Made by a program: the position numbers and the translations under genes
Notes under the pieces: model-generated
The model's database searches: none
Seen by the model: the letters and a program-made list of their open reading frames with translations, nothing else
Told to the model about the DNA's origin: nothing
From: Longimicrobium sp.
Lineage (GTDB): Bacteria > Gemmatimonadota > Gemmatimonadetes > Longimicrobiales > Longimicrobiaceae
Direction: 5' to 3'
Length of the DNA stretch: 47,987 nt
Assembly: GCA_036389795.1 (NCBI GenBank)
Contig: DASVWD010000020.1
Coordinates: 1 to 47,987 of the forward strand
Part shown: piece by piece, positions 7,743-17,077 of the stretch
Numbering within the stretch: position 1 is the first letter of the stretch
Layout of the letters: every line of letters begins with the position of its first letter

Positions 7743-8576
7743 ATGACACGTGCAGGGTCGGCCCTCTGGAGAGCCGCCGCGCTCTTCCTCACCACGGCCG
7801 GCGTGCTCGCCGCACCGGCCTCCGCGCAGGGCGTGCGCGACCAGCTGCGCATCCCGCTGCCGCCCTCGTTCGACGTCCCCGCGCGCGGCTCCTTCGCCGC
7901 GCCGGCCATCGCCATCGGCGTCCCCACCGGCTTCGGCGCCGACTTCGGCGACGTGTTCGTGGGCGTCGGCTACCAGTCGCGCACCCGCTTCTCCGAAGAC
8001 GCCGACGGCGGCGCCGTGATCGGGCTGGGGCTCGGCGACGCGCGGCGCTACGTGGGGCTCGAGGTGGCCGCCTCGCAGTTCGGCACCTTCCGCAGCTGCT
8101 GCCGCGGCGGGCTCTCATTCAAGCTGCACCGCATGCTCCCGGGCGCCACGGGCATCGCCGTGGGGTGGGAGAACGCCGTGGGCTGGGGGCACCTGCGCGG
8201 TGAAGACGACGGCCCCTTCACCGACGCCGGCAGCAGCGTCTACGGGGTGGTGAGCAAGGTGTTCTTCCTCCAGGACGACCCGGCCATCCCCTTCAGCAGC
8301 GTGGCCGCCACGGTGGGCGTGGGCAACGGCCGCTTCCGCACCGAGGACAACATCCTGGAAGACCGTGAGTCGGCGAACGTGTTCGGCAGCCTGGCCGTGC
8401 GCGTGGTGGAGCCCGCCTCGGTGATCGCCAGCTGGACCGGGCAGGACCTGAACGCCGGCGTCTCGCTGGTGCCGCTGCGCCGCTTCCCGCTGGTGATCAC
8501 CGCCGGGGCGGCCGACCTGACCACCGAGCCGCGCGCCATCATCGGCGTGGGCTTCGGGATTTCGTACCCCTACTGA
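7743..8576 (+). CDS. Exported protein of unknown function, probable outer-membrane barrel
   Basis: This 277-aa protein has a signal peptide (MTRAGSALWRAAALFLTTAG, cleavage near ASAQ at residues 27-30). It then shows glycine- and aromatic-rich alternating strands (VGVGYQSRTRFSED, GVGNGRFRTED) and a C-terminus IIGVGFGISYPY. A final aromatic residue after alternating strands is typical of outer-membrane beta-barrels. A cysteine pair (SCC) lies near residue 120. The next exported-protein gene starts 13 nt downstream, so the two form an operon. I do not recognise a named family. Confidence 0.75.
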   Translation: MTRAGSALWRAAALFLTTAGVLAAPASAQGVRDQLRIPLPPSFDVPARGSFAAPAIAIGVPTGFGADFGDVFVGVGYQSRTRFSEDADGGAVIGLGLGDARRYVGLEVAASQFGTFRSCCRGGLSFKLHRMLPGATGIAVGWENAVGWGHLRGEDDGPFTDAGSSVYGVVSKVFFLQDDPAIPFSSVAATVGVGNGRFRTEDNILEDRESANVFGSLAVRVVEPASVIASWTGQDLNAGVSLVPLRRFPLVITAGAADLTTEPRAIIGVGFGISYPY

Positions 8577-8589
8577 GGCTGAGCCTACG

Positions 8590-9672
8590 ATGAACGCACC
8601 TTTCGTCCGGCGCCTCCTCTGGGGCGCGCTCGCGCTGCTGCCGGCGGCCCTCGCGCCCGCGGCCGGCGCCCAGGTGGTCTACCCGGGCTTCTCCCGCTCC
8701 GACCAGTCCGACGTCACCTTCGTCTCCCTCACCACGGCCGACATGCTGGGGCTGGAGCCGGGGGTGGCCAAGAGCTACTCCTGCCCCGTGGCCTGGGGAG
8801 TCCGCAACGCCGCCCAGACCGTGGCGGCCGACCTCTCCGGCCAGCGGCTGCGCCCCACCCTGGTGGCCGCGCCCGCCCTCGGCAGCGCCGTGCAGGCGGA
8901 CCTGGGCTCGGTGCTCGCGGGCGAGGACAGCGACGTGGCCGAGGACCGGCTCGCCGCCGCGCTCACGCCCCCCGAGAGCCGGGGCGGGGCCGCCGCGGCC
9001 CGGCGCCTGGTGAAGCACCTGGACGGGCTGGTGGCCGTCACCTCGCAGCTGAACCCCGAGCGTCCCGGCTACATGATCCCCTCGCGGGTGAACGCCGCGG
9101 TGGCCGTGTACAACGCCTACCTGGACGCCGTCCCCGAGAGCTGGCTGGAGAGCCGGCCCGAGGCGGTGCTGGCGGTGGGCTCGGTGCTCGCCCGCATGGT
9201 GACGGGGGCCATCGAGAACCACGGGCGCACCGAGCTGGGTGCCTCCTGCGCGCCGCTGGTGTCGCCGCCGCCGCCGGCAGTCGCGGCCCCGCCGCCGCCG
9301 CGGCCGTTCGCCCTGTGCGTGCTCGCCGCGTCGGGCCCGGTGCAGGTGTACGGGCTCATCGATGCCGAGCGCGGCGACAGCACGGTGGTGGTGGCCGGCC
9401 AGCGGCGCGCCTTCCGCGAGGCGTACCCGGCGCAGCCCACGGCGGCCTCCGCCCGCTGGCTGATCGAGGACGAGGACATGGTGCTGGGCACGCGCACCTA
9501 CAAGCGGTCCGGCCTCGCGCGTGAGATCCTCCCCGGCCGGGTGGCCCGGTTCGCGGAGTACCGCGGCGTCACGGTCTACGCCGAGCCGGGCGTCACGCGC
9601 CCCGAGAAGGTCTACGTCCCCGTGGGCGAGTGCAGCTTCCAGGAATACGCCATGTTCGAGGCCCGCGGCTGA
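8590..9672 (+). CDS. Exported protein of unknown function, operon partner
   Basis: This 360-aa protein has a signal peptide (LLWGALALLPAALAPAAGAQ). An N-terminal domain of about 200 residues is followed by a proline-rich hinge (SPPPPAVAAPPPPRP, about residues 225-240) and a C-terminal beta-rich domain of about 120 residues (FALCVLAASGPVQVYGLID...VTVYAEPGV...KVYVPVGECSFQEY). It is separated by 13 nt from the upstream exported protein, so both are probably co-expressed in the periplasm or at the outer membrane. Cysteines around residues 65, 219 and 241, and near the C-terminus, could form disulfides. No family is recognised. Confidence 0.75.
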   Translation: MNAPFVRRLLWGALALLPAALAPAAGAQVVYPGFSRSDQSDVTFVSLTTADMLGLEPGVAKSYSCPVAWGVRNAAQTVAADLSGQRLRPTLVAAPALGSAVQADLGSVLAGEDSDVAEDRLAAALTPPESRGGAAAARRLVKHLDGLVAVTSQLNPERPGYMIPSRVNAAVAVYNAYLDAVPESWLESRPEAVLAVGSVLARMVTGAIENHGRTELGASCAPLVSPPPPAVAAPPPPRPFALCVLAASGPVQVYGLIDAERGDSTVVVAGQRRAFREAYPAQPTAASARWLIEDEDMVLGTRTYKRSGLAREILPGRVARFAEYRGVTVYAEPGVTRPEKVYVPVGECSFQEYAMFEARG

Positions 9673-9702
9673 GCCGGGGGTACGGAAGTACGAAGTACGG
9701 AT

Positions 9703-9738
9703 GAAGGGCCGGGCGGCGAGGGTGCCGCCCGGCCCTTC
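9703..9738 (+). terminator. Strong hairpin after the exported-protein operon
   Basis: A perfect 15-bp stem (GAAGGGCCGGGCGGC and its complement) with a GAGGGT loop lies 30 nt after the TGA at 9672. There is no T-run. Confidence 0.6.
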
Positions 9739-9801
9739 GGCCGTTCGTCCCGAGCGCGCGGAGCCGATCACCAGAGGGCCGGCTCCGCCCCGCGGGTTGC
9801 G

Positions 9802-9863
9802 GTTGAAGCCTCGCGGGGTCGGCGAGGCTTTCCGTGGCTCCAGCGGGTGTCTTCAGGCACTCG
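9802..9863. repeat. 62-bp dispersed repeat, copy 1
   Basis: GTTGAAGCCTCGCGGGG...GCGAGGCTTTCCGTGG, then TGTCTTCAGGCACTCG, recurs with few differences at 28097-28158. The first half is a hairpin. It overlaps the 3' end of the AraC gene. Confidence 0.8.
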
Positions 9864-10734
9864 TCCCCGGGCCGCGCGGATCCCGATCGCCCGGCCCCTG
9901 GGCTCCCGGACGGCCGCCGGCCCTCCCCGCGGCGAACTCCGTCGGGGTGAGCCCCGTCTCGCGCTTGAACGCGCGGCAGAAGTGGCTCTGGTCGTAGAAG
10001 CCCACCCGGAGCGCCACCTCGGCCCCCGGCACGCCCGGGTCCAGCAGGAGCCGCTCGGCCGCACGCACGCGCACCGAGCGCAGGTAGCCCGCCACCGTGC
10101 ACCCCATGGCGCGGCGGAACTCGCGCGAGAAGCGCGGCGGCTCCACCTCCACGGCGGCCGCCGCGTCGGCGATCGTCACGGGGCCCGCCGCGTGGGCCCG
10201 CAGCCAGTCGAGCGCGCGGGGGAGCCATCCGGGGCGGTCCGCCCCGCGCCCCGGCCGCGCCCGCCCCGCGGTCGCCACGATCTCCAGCCACAGCCCCTCC
10301 ACCGCCAGCGGCGACAGCGCGTCGGCCTCCAGCAGCTCCCGCCTGAGGCGCGCCACCAGCGGCTGCAGGGGCGAGGCGGCCCCGCCCAGGCGCTGCCCCA
10401 GGGCGCGCGTGTGGTCCGCGTAGCGCGCGGTCACCTCCGGGCCGATCTCCAGGCTGAAGCACCGCGCCGGACGCGCGCTGAACTCCTGCGCGTGCACCTC
10501 GCCCGGCGGCCGGTACAGCACGTCCAGGGGGACGCACTCGGCCGCGGCGCCGCCGGAGCGCTCCCGCCAGCTCCCCTCCAGCACCACGCACAGCAGCGCC
10601 CGCTCGTGCGCGTGCGCCTCCAGGCGCTGGCGCGGGCGGTAGCCCGTCTCCTCCAGCAGGAAGGAGCCGGCGTGGGCGCGGCGGACCGCGCGGCCGCAGA
10701 ACCGGCCGGCGGCGAGCAGGGGGACCGTCTGCAT
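9853..10734 (-). CDS. AraC family transcriptional regulator
   Basis: This 293-aa regulator has an N-terminal cupin-like sensor ([30 protein letters not shown]). The C-terminal double helix-turn-helix of the AraC/XylS family includes [20 protein letters not shown], then [18 protein letters not shown], then [18 protein letters not shown]. It follows the M1 peptidase gene on the same strand and may respond to products of that exported enzyme. The start MQTVPLL was chosen to fit the cupin; an in-frame ATG at 10779 adds 15 residues, and neither has a good Shine-Dalgarno. The C-terminal 30 residues are Gly/Pro/Arg-rich, and the repeat at 9802-9863 encodes the last few. Confidence 0.88.
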   Translation of the reverse strand: MQTVPLLAAGRFCGRAVRRAHAGSFLLEETGYRPRQRLEAHAHERALLCVVLEGSWRERSGGAAAECVPLDVLYRPPGEVHAQEFSARPARCFSLEIGPEVTARYADHTRALGQRLGGAASPLQPLVARLRRELLEADALSPLAVEGLWLEIVATAGRARPGRGADRPGWLPRALDWLRAHAAGPVTIADAAAAVEVEPPRFSREFRRAMGCTVAGYLRSVRVRAAERLLLDPGVPGAEVALRVGFYDQSHFCRAFKRETGLTPTEFAAGRAGGRPGAQGPGDRDPRGPGTSA

Positions 10735-10830
10735 GGTGACGACCGGGGCGAGGGGTGGCCGATCCGCCGACCCGGGCAAGCTACGGCGTCCCGGCGGCCC
10801 GCACCACGCCCGCGTGCCCCGCCGCGCCCG

Positions 10831-13278
10831 TCACGGCGCCACCCCGGGCACCACCGGCCAGCCGTACCGCACCGCCAGCCGCTGCAGCACCTGCACGGCC
10901 AGCCCGTAGCCCGTCAGCCCGTGGTTCGCGAGCACCACGGCGCCGCGCCCGGGCGACGGGAAGCCGACCAGCAGCGCCGTGTGCCCCGCGCCGATCCCGG
11001 CCGCGTGGAAGGCCGGCCCCGCCGGGGTCTCGGCCACGCGCAGGCCGCCGCCCGCGCGCCGCGCCGGCCCCAGGAGGTCGCGGCCCGCGTCGGCGCCCGG
11101 CGCGAGGAGCCGGCGCGCCACGGCCGCGTCCAGCGGCGCCGGCGCATCGCCCGCCGCGGCGCGGAGCAGCGCCGCCAGGAGCGCGCCGAGCTCCGCCGCG
11201 CTCGTCTCGAACGCCGCCGCCGCCGCCGGGTCGACCGTCTCCCGCGGCAGCGCCACGGCGCCCGCCCCGTCCGCCCGCGCTCCCAGCGGGGCCAGCACCA
11301 CCTCGCGCGCGAGCGCCGCCGGCTCGCCGAGGGTCTCCAGGCGGCGCCGCAGCTCCGCCTGCTCGGCGGCGCGGCCGCGGAGCAGCGAGTCCAGCCCGGC
11401 CGTGTCGGCGAGCCGGCCGCGGCGGGCCAGCTCCAGCGCGGCGAGCGCCAGCGGCAGGCGCGCGAGCTCCGCCGCGTCGAAGCGCGTCGCCGCGGTCGCG
11501 GGCGCCCCGCCCGGCGCGACGGTGCCGAACCCCTCCGCCCACGCCACGCGCCCGTCCTCCACCACGGCCACCGCCACCGCCGTCGCCCCGAGCCCCGCCG
11601 CGAGCCAGGGGACCTCCGCGCGCAGCCACGCCCGGAACTCCGCCTCGCTCCACCGCTCCGTCACCCCCGGCACCGGCCCGAACGCGCGCTCCCACAGCGG
11701 CAGGCGGTGCTCCGGATCCAGGCGCACGCCGGTGGGCGCCCCGGCGGACGCCAGCCGGAACGTCGCGACCGAGTCCGCCAGGAGCACCCGGTGCGTGCGC
11801 GTCCCCGCGGCGCCGTCGACGGCGATGGCGAGGGGGAGCCGGTACGGCGCCGTCCGCTGGCGGAGGGTGACCCGCGCGGCGGGCCCGTCCGCGCCCCGCT
11901 CCGCGCGCCACGACACGTCCAGCACCGGCAGCCCCGGCCGCTCCAGCCAGTCCGCGAAAAAGCGAGCCAGGCCGGTGTCGGCGGGGACGGCGCGCCGGAA
12001 CGCGTCGGCCAGGTCCACCAGCGACATCGCGCCGCCCGCGCGCTCCCGCGCCAGCGCGCGCAGCGTGCCGAAGAACGCCGCGTCGCCCACGCGCTCGCGC
12101 AGCATCTGGTAGATCCACGGCCCCTTGGAGCGCGCGGGGAGCGGCGTGTAGTCGTCCAGCAGGCGGCGGTCCTGCCCCGTGCGCCACAGGTGCACGTGCG
12201 CGCGCGTGCCGAAGAGCGGGTCGGCGTCGCGCAGCAGCGCGCGGGCCGCGGCCGCCCCGCGCGTGGCCTCCACCACCAGCGCGGCGCCGTGGCTGGCCAG
12301 CGCCTCGTCCACCATGTCGTCGCCGGGCGGGCGCGAGTCCACCAGGTTGGGCCACCACATGTGCGCCAGCTCGTGCGCGAAGAGCGGGACGTTCACGCTG
12401 TCGCCCAGCAGCGCGTGCGTGTGGGCGACGAAGTAGCCCGGCTCCGAGCGCCCGCCGAACCCGGGCGGCGCCAGCGCGGCCGGCAGGTCCGCGATGGCGA
12501 AGGACTCGAACGGGTACGGCCCGTACGCGCGCTCCAGGATCTCCACCATCGGCGGGATGGCGCGGGCGTACAGCGCCGCCTTGCGCGCGTGCCCCGGCGA
12601 GAGGTAGACCGCCACCTCGGCCGCGCCCACGCGGTGCCGGCTCACCACGTACGGCCCCGCCACGAAGCTGCGGGCGAGCCGGCGCCCCGTCCGCCACGTC
12701 TCGCTCCGCCCCATGCCTCCGTCGGCGCTGTCCGCCAGGACGCCGACCGCCAGCGCGTGCCACCCCGCCGGCATCCGCACCCGCGTCTCGCCCGGGGCCG
12801 CCAGCGCGGGCGGCTCTCCCGCCGCGCCGGCCAGGCCGGGGTACCAGTTGCCCCGCCACGAGGCGAACGCCCCCTCCCGCCCCACCGAGAAGCCGCGCCC
12901 CGGGTCGAGCGCGACGAGCGTGTGGGCGCGGAAGCGGAGCACCAGCGAGTCCGCGCCCGCGCCGCCCTCCAGCGCCACCCGCGCCGAGTCGCGCCCCGCG
13001 CTGAGAGTGGCCTGCACTCCCGGCCCCGTCACCTCGTCGAGCGCCGCCGCCCCCGCGCTCACCACCAGCACCGGGCCCGCGGCGGGCCGGCCCCGTGAGC
13101 GCAGGTGCATCGTCCCGCCGATCCGCAGCCGCGCGCTGTCCGGCAGCACGTCGACCTCCAGGTCGAGCCGCACCAGCTCCCACCCTCCGTCCTGCGCCCG
13201 GACCACGGCGGGCATCGCTGCGAGGATCGCCGTCGCGGCGAAGAGGAAGCAGAGCCGTCTTCGGGATGAGGTTCGCAT
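10831..13278 (-). CDS. Exported M1 metallopeptidase fused to an inactive beta-lactamase-like domain
   Basis: This is an 815-aa exported protein (signal peptide to about residue 29, VVRAQ). Residues 30-530 form an M1 aminopeptidase: zinc site H302-E-L-A-H306 with third ligand E325 in DMVDEALASHG. The usual GAMEN exopeptidase motif reads GGRSEPG. Residues 540-815 follow the class C beta-lactamase/CubicO fold (AVAVAVVEDGRVAWAEGFG, then GAGHTALLVGFPSP). The SxxK nucleophile motif reads E604-L-A-R607, so that half cannot be a serine hydrolase. It may bind substrate or peptidoglycan. An AraC gene lies 96 bp downstream. Confidence 0.85.
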   Translation of the reverse strand: MRTSSRRRLCFLFAATAILAAMPAVVRAQDGGWELVRLDLEVDVLPDSARLRIGGTMHLRSRGRPAAGPVLVVSAGAAALDEVTGPGVQATLSAGRDSARVALEGGAGADSLVLRFRAHTLVALDPGRGFSVGREGAFASWRGNWYPGLAGAAGEPPALAAPGETRVRMPAGWHALAVGVLADSADGGMGRSETWRTGRRLARSFVAGPYVVSRHRVGAAEVAVYLSPGHARKAALYARAIPPMVEILERAYGPYPFESFAIADLPAALAPPGFGGRSEPGYFVAHTHALLGDSVNVPLFAHELAHMWWPNLVDSRPPGDDMVDEALASHGAALVVEATRGAAAARALLRDADPLFGTRAHVHLWRTGQDRRLLDDYTPLPARSKGPWIYQMLRERVGDAAFFGTLRALARERAGGAMSLVDLADAFRRAVPADTGLARFFADWLERPGLPVLDVSWRAERGADGPAARVTLRQRTAPYRLPLAIAVDGAAGTRTHRVLLADSVATFRLASAGAPTGVRLDPEHRLPLWERAFGPVPGVTERWSEAEFRAWLRAEVPWLAAGLGATAVAVAVVEDGRVAWAEGFGTVAPGGAPATAATRFDAAELARLPLALAALELARRGRLADTAGLDSLLRGRAAEQAELRRRLETLGEPAALAREVVLAPLGARADGAGAVALPRETVDPAAAAAFETSAAELGALLAALLRAAAGDAPAPLDAAVARRLLAPGADAGRDLLGPARRAGGGLRVAETPAGPAFHAAGIGAGHTALLVGFPSPGRGAVVLANHGLTGYGLAVQVLQRLAVRYGWPVVPGVAP

Positions 13279-13536
13279 GCGCGTGGCCCGGGCAAGGGTC
13301 TGCGGACGTGGTCACGGAAAAACTAGCGTTCCCCGCACGCCCGGGCTTGTACGGATTGGAGGGGTGTTTGTACGGATTGAAGGCTTATCGGCCAAGAAAG
13401 CACTCAATTTCGTGGATCCGGTGCTTGATGCGGTATTCCTTGACCTGCCGCCACATTCCCGCATCATTGATGTAGCCGCTCCAGACCCACCGCTCCGCCG
13501 TTTCTTTCTTCGCCAACGTTCGCAGGAGAAACAAAA
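13279..13536. other. Low-GC intergenic region with a short direct repeat
   Basis: This divergent spacer between the M1 peptidase and PHP genes is less GC-rich than its surroundings. TTGTACGGATTG occurs twice about 23 nt apart (near 13349 and 13370), possibly a regulator site. An antisense open frame ends at 13385 (tail HRIHEIECFLGR) but has no credible start. It may be a relic. Confidence 0.4.
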
Positions 13537-14751
13537 ATGAGCCCAATACTCGCCTCCGTGTCGATTCGTGCGACCATGCCAGTGGCCGCACTCCTGTGCT
13601 CAGCGCTTTCAGCCTCCAACGCCTCTGGCCAGCGCGTATTCTTCGGCAATCTGCACAGCCACACCTCGTACAGCGACGGCACAGGCACCCCCTCGCGCGC
13701 GTACAGACACGCCCGCGACGCCGCCCGTCTCGACTTCCTCGCAATCACAGAGCACAACCACGCGGGGGCCGAGTTCGGCGCCGGAGAGCGCGCCGACGGA
13801 CGATTGATCGGAACGGACCACAGGCTCTATTCGGGTCCGCAGAACTCCGCCCTGATCCCGAGCGCGAATCGATACAATGAAGATGGGCGTTTCGTCGCCA
13901 TCTACGGCCAGGAGTTCTCGACCATCGGCAAGGGGAACCACGTCAACGTGTTCGACGTCGACCGGGTCATTGAGGTAAGCAACGGCGAATTCGCCGAATT
14001 GATAGATTGGCTGGAGGACCATCCCGATGGCACCGGCCATCCAGCGGTGCTCCAGTTCAATCACCCGGCGTTGCACAGCACGTCGAAGGAGTACGGCGCC
14101 GACGACTTCGGCTCGGAGGAAAACTGGATAGCAATGATGGGGCGCCACGCCTCGCTGATCGAGGTCCTCAACGGGCCGGCGATGGAGAGCAGCGCAGGGC
14201 ACCGCGCCGAAGAAGTAATGGAGGAGGACTTCTTCCACTATCTCAATGTGGGATTCCACCTTGCTCCCACAGGAGACCAAGACAACCATTATGCCACCTG
14301 GGGCACGGTCACCGATGTGCGCACCGCCGTGATCGCAGATGAGTTGACCCGCGCCAAGGTCATGGGCGCACTCCGGAACCGGCACGTCTACGCGAGCGAA
14401 GACCGCAACCTGGAACTGATCTTCCGTGTGGGCGGGCACCTGACAGGGGACATCGTCCGTGATCCACCGGCCATCGGCTCAGAATTGCCAATCGAACTCA
14501 CCATCCGCGACGCGGACGAGCCGAACGCCCAGTACACGGTCTCGGTGTTCGCGGACGACAAAGCGGGCGGCGAGCCGGCGCGGTTCGTCACCTCTCGAAC
14601 CGTCCAGGGAGACACCCCCGCCGGGACACCGCTGCGAATCGGCGGGGTCCGGTACAGCGGCCCGGGGCAGTACGTATTATTGAAGGTGCGCCAACGCAGT
14701 GGAGTTCTGGCGGATCGCGCCTGGACCGCGCCCGTCTGGTTCGAGCCCTGA
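13537..14751 (+). CDS. Exported PHP-domain metallohydrolase, CehA/McbA family
   Basis: This 404-aa protein has an N-terminal signal segment (MPVAALLCSALSASNASGQ). Its PHP-fold metal-binding motifs are NLHSHTSYSDG, ITEHNHAG, FNHPALH and TGDQDNHY. The CehA/McbA branch includes phosphoester and carbamate ester hydrolases, but the substrate cannot be read from sequence. A beta-rich C-terminal domain of about 100 residues follows (IELTIRDADEPNAQYTVSVF). AGGAG lies 9 nt before the ATG. Codon use is visibly less GC-biased than in neighbours, and the gene stands alone between unrelated genes, which suggests recent acquisition. The stop is followed by a hairpin shared with the convergent queD. Confidence 0.85.
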   Translation: MSPILASVSIRATMPVAALLCSALSASNASGQRVFFGNLHSHTSYSDGTGTPSRAYRHARDAARLDFLAITEHNHAGAEFGAGERADGRLIGTDHRLYSGPQNSALIPSANRYNEDGRFVAIYGQEFSTIGKGNHVNVFDVDRVIEVSNGEFAELIDWLEDHPDGTGHPAVLQFNHPALHSTSKEYGADDFGSEENWIAMMGRHASLIEVLNGPAMESSAGHRAEEVMEEDFFHYLNVGFHLAPTGDQDNHYATWGTVTDVRTAVIADELTRAKVMGALRNRHVYASEDRNLELIFRVGGHLTGDIVRDPPAIGSELPIELTIRDADEPNAQYTVSVFADDKAGGEPARFVTSRTVQGDTPAGTPLRIGGVRYSGPGQYVLLKVRQRSGVLADRAWTAPVWFEP

Positions 14752-14790
14752 GTTGTCGGCGCCGGCAGGGCGGCCCCGGAAGGGCCATGG

Positions 14791-14825
14791 GATCCGGCGG
14801 GTCGCTTGCGGTGGCCCGCCGGATC
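14791..14825. terminator. Bidirectional hairpin between convergent genes
   Basis: A perfect 11-bp inverted repeat (GATCCGGCGGG and its complement) lies between the PHP gene and queD and covers part of the queD stop codon. Neither side has a T-run, so its strength is uncertain. Confidence 0.55.
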
Positions 14826-15201
14826 AACGTCCAGGCACTTCCGCCTCCTCGCCCCGGTACACGCACCCCGAGGTGCACGTCTCGCGGACGACGACCTTGC
14901 GGAGGCCGGGGAGCGACGGCGCCAGGCGCTCCCAGATCCAGCGCGCCAGGTTCTCGCTGGTGGGGTTCTCCAGGCCGGGGATCTCGTTCAGGTAGCGGTG
15001 GTCGAGCGCGTCGTGCAGCGGCCGGAACGCCGCCTTCACGTCGGCGAAGTCCATCACCCAGCCCAGGCGCGGGTCCACCGGCCCGGCCACGTGCACCTCC
15101 ACCCGGAACGAGTGCCCGTGCAGCCGCGCGCACTTGTGGCCGGGCGGCACGTTCGGCAGCAGGTGCGCGGCCTCGAACTGGAAGACCTTGAAGACGTCCA
15201 T
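14824..15201 (-). CDS. queD: 6-carboxytetrahydropterin synthase
   Basis: This 125-aa cytoplasmic enzyme of queuosine biosynthesis converts dihydroneopterin triphosphate to 6-carboxy-tetrahydropterin. Zinc ligands are in FEAAHLL and HGHSFRVEV. The catalytic Cys lies in [10 protein letters not shown], and [10 protein letters not shown] plus [11 protein letters not shown] match the family core. The length is normal for QueD. The closely related 6-pyruvoyl-tetrahydropterin synthases are longer. No other queuosine gene lies in the window. GGGGAT precedes the ATG. Confidence 0.92.
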   Translation of the reverse strand: MDVFKVFQFEAAHLLPNVPPGHKCARLHGHSFRVEVHVAGPVDPRLGWVMDFADVKAAFRPLHDALDHRYLNEIPGLENPTSENLARWIWERLAPSLPGLRKVVVRETCTSGCVYRGEEAEVPGR

Positions 15202-15423
15202 CGGCGGATCCCCGGCCGGGTCTGGGCTGAACGGCGCGAGCGGGCGCGGGAAAGGTGCTCCCCGCCCCCCCGCCGCGCAACGTGCCGCATGCGCCGGGCC
15301 GCCCGCCGCACGGCACGCTTCCGCCAAGTGCGTCCGGCGCATACATTTGATCCGCCCGCCGCGCGCGGGCGTCCGCCGCCGCCTCCCGCCTCTCTTCCCG
15401 GTCCCGAGCGAGAATCCGCCGCG

Positions 15424-16494
15424 ATGAATTTCTCGACGATGATGCGCCGGCTGCCGCTGATGTGGCTGCTGATCGGCGCATGCCTGGTGATCCTGGCCGC
15501 CGGCATGCGCGCCGCCGCCTCGGTGCTGAACCCGGTGATGATGGCCGTCTTCCTGGCCGTGCTCCTGGGCTCCACCGTCAACGCGCTCACCCGCCGCCGC
15601 GTCCCCTCGGGGCTGGCGGTGACGGTGGTGATCCTGGTGGTGGTGCTCACGGGCCTGGTCGGGGTCGCCTTCCTGGCGGGCTCGCTGCGCCAGGTGGCCG
15701 TGCAGCTCCCGTCCTACGTCGCCCAGCTCAACGGCCTGTTCCAGCAGTTGAAGGCGGACCCCAGCATCGGCCCGCGGCTTCCCGCCGACCTGCCGTCGCT
15801 GGTGGGGGGGCGCGACGCCGCCCGGGTGGCGGTCTCGATGGTGACCGCGCTGCTGGGAGCGGTGGGGAACCTGAGCCTCACCCTCTTCATCTTCGCGTTC
15901 ATGCTGGGCGGGGTGGCGCGCATGGAGCGCGACGTGGAGACCCGCGCCGCCTCCCGCACCGACTTCGGGCTGCGCTTCCAGGCGTTCACCGAGAAGATGC
16001 GGGCGTACATGGGGGTGCGCGCCGTGCTGGGGCTGGTGGCCGCCGCGCTCGACTACGTGCTGCTGCTGGTGATGGGGGTGGAGCACGCGCTGCTGTGGGC
16101 CGTGTTCTCCTTCCTGCTCTCCTTCGTCCCCAACATCGGGTTCACCCTCTCGGTGATCCCGCCCGCGCTCATGGCGCTGCTGGGGCTGGGGTGGAAGCAG
16201 GCGGTGATCGTGGTGGTGGTCTACATGATCATCAACAACGTGGTCGACAACGTGATCGGCCCGCGCTACGTGGGCGCCGAGATGAAGATGTCGGCCCTGC
16301 TCAGCTTCCTCTCGGTGATCTTCTGGGCGTGGGTGCTGGGCCCCACCGGCGCCGTGCTGGCCATCCCGCTCACCGTCTTCCTGCGCGACGTGGCGCTGGG
16401 GATGGGCGAGAAGCCCGTGGTCGTCCAGGTCCCCGGCCCCGGCCCGCTCCCGGTGGAGGAGGTCTCGCCCCCACCCCCCGTCCCGGCCGTCTGA
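15424..16494 (+). CDS. AI-2E family transporter (TqsA/PerM-like permease)
   Basis: This 356-aa polytopic membrane protein has about eight hydrophobic segments. Two N-terminal pairs ([29 protein letters not shown]) precede a soluble loop (residues 100-140). Conserved C-terminal family blocks follow: [19 protein letters not shown], then [20 protein letters not shown], then [16 protein letters not shown]. The family includes E. coli TqsA (AI-2 exporter) and Na+/H+ antiporters, so the substrate is open. The proline-rich C-terminus is variable. A terminator-like hairpin follows at 16511-16544. Confidence 0.9.
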   Translation: MNFSTMMRRLPLMWLLIGACLVILAAGMRAAASVLNPVMMAVFLAVLLGSTVNALTRRRVPSGLAVTVVILVVVLTGLVGVAFLAGSLRQVAVQLPSYVAQLNGLFQQLKADPSIGPRLPADLPSLVGGRDAARVAVSMVTALLGAVGNLSLTLFIFAFMLGGVARMERDVETRAASRTDFGLRFQAFTEKMRAYMGVRAVLGLVAAALDYVLLLVMGVEHALLWAVFSFLLSFVPNIGFTLSVIPPALMALLGLGWKQAVIVVVVYMIINNVVDNVIGPRYVGAEMKMSALLSFLSVIFWAWVLGPTGAVLAIPLTVFLRDVALGMGEKPVVVQVPGPGPLPVEEVSPPPPVPAV

Positions 16495-16510
16495 AGGCGG
16501 CACGGCGCGG

Positions 16511-16544
16511 CGAAGGGGCGAAAAGCACGGCCTTCGCCCCTTCG
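16511..16544 (+). terminator. Hairpin after the AI-2E family gene
   Basis: An 11-bp perfect stem (CGAAGGGGCGA and its complement) begins 17 nt past the stop codon. Confidence 0.55.
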
Positions 16545-16596
16545 TCGTTCGTGGCGACCTCGATCCCTCCGTCACGCGCACCCGGTCTCCCGAACC

Positions 16597-17022
16597 ATGC
16601 CCGAGCCGACCGCCGCCCCCGACCCCGCCCTGCGCGCGCGCCTGGAGTCCGCCGCCGGGGGGCTGGTCTACACCAGCGAGTCCGACCGGCCGTTCGAGTG
16701 GTTCTTCCTCCCCGGCGGCGCGGCGGGGTGGCCGTACGGCGTGGACGAGTTCGCGCGGCGCCTCGGCGCGGCGCCGGGCGAGAAGCGGGAGGAGCGCTCG
16801 CTGGAGCACTTCCTGGCGCGCCACATCGAGACCAGCGACCCCTACGACGTCGAGGCCCAGCGCATCCGCCCCCGCTACGAGGACCTGCGCCGGGTGCTGG
16901 AGGCGAGCCTGGGAGAGGTCCGCGTCTTCCGCCTGGGCACCATGGAGGTGCGCTGCTACGCCGTCGGCAGCGACGGCCGCGGCAACCTGGCCGGCCTGCG
17001 CACCATCGCCATCGAGACCTGA
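16597..17022 (+). CDS. Nuclease A inhibitor (NuiA) family protein
   Basis: This 141-aa cytoplasmic protein closely resembles NuiA, the Anabaena inhibitor of the sugar-non-specific nuclease NucA. The N-terminal block [15 protein letters not shown] matches the NuiA SESEYPFEVF region. The C-terminal block [15 protein letters not shown], then [13 protein letters not shown], matches its end. The final residue is Thr, as in NuiA, where the C-terminal Thr contacts the nuclease metal site. The central Trp of NuiA appears replaced (SDPYDVE). A secreted nuclease of the NucA fold is encoded at 19526, so it plausibly protects the cell from that enzyme. Confidence 0.88.
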   Translation: MPEPTAAPDPALRARLESAAGGLVYTSESDRPFEWFFLPGGAAGWPYGVDEFARRLGAAPGEKREERSLEHFLARHIETSDPYDVEAQRIRPRYEDLRRVLEASLGEVRVFRLGTMEVRCYAVGSDGRGNLAGLRTIAIET

Positions 17023-17028
17023 GCCGCC

Positions 17029-17072
17029 CGCACTTCGCACTTCGCACTTCGCACCTCGCACTTCGCACTGCG
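17029..17072. repeat. CGCACTT heptamer tract
   Basis: About six tandem copies of CGCACTT with single variations (CGCACCT, CGCACTG) start 7 nt after the NuiA stop and abut the 145-bp element. Confidence 0.85.
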
Positions 17073-17077
17073 GTCCC

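Noticed and set aside
9847-13098. Plus-strand open frame of over 1000 codons
   Set aside because: It is antisense to the AraC and M1 peptidase genes, has Arg/Pro/His-rich low-complexity content and no ribosome binding site. High GC removes stop codons from the opposite strand.
13385-13744. Minus-strand frame ending HRIHEIECFLGR
   Set aside because: The first half is antisense to the PHP gene and Arg/Cys-rich. Only the last 40 residues look protein-like and no start fits, so at most it is a relic.
17029-17072. Heptamer tracts as a CRISPR-like array
   Set aside because: The units are 7 bp without spacers, and no cas gene is present.
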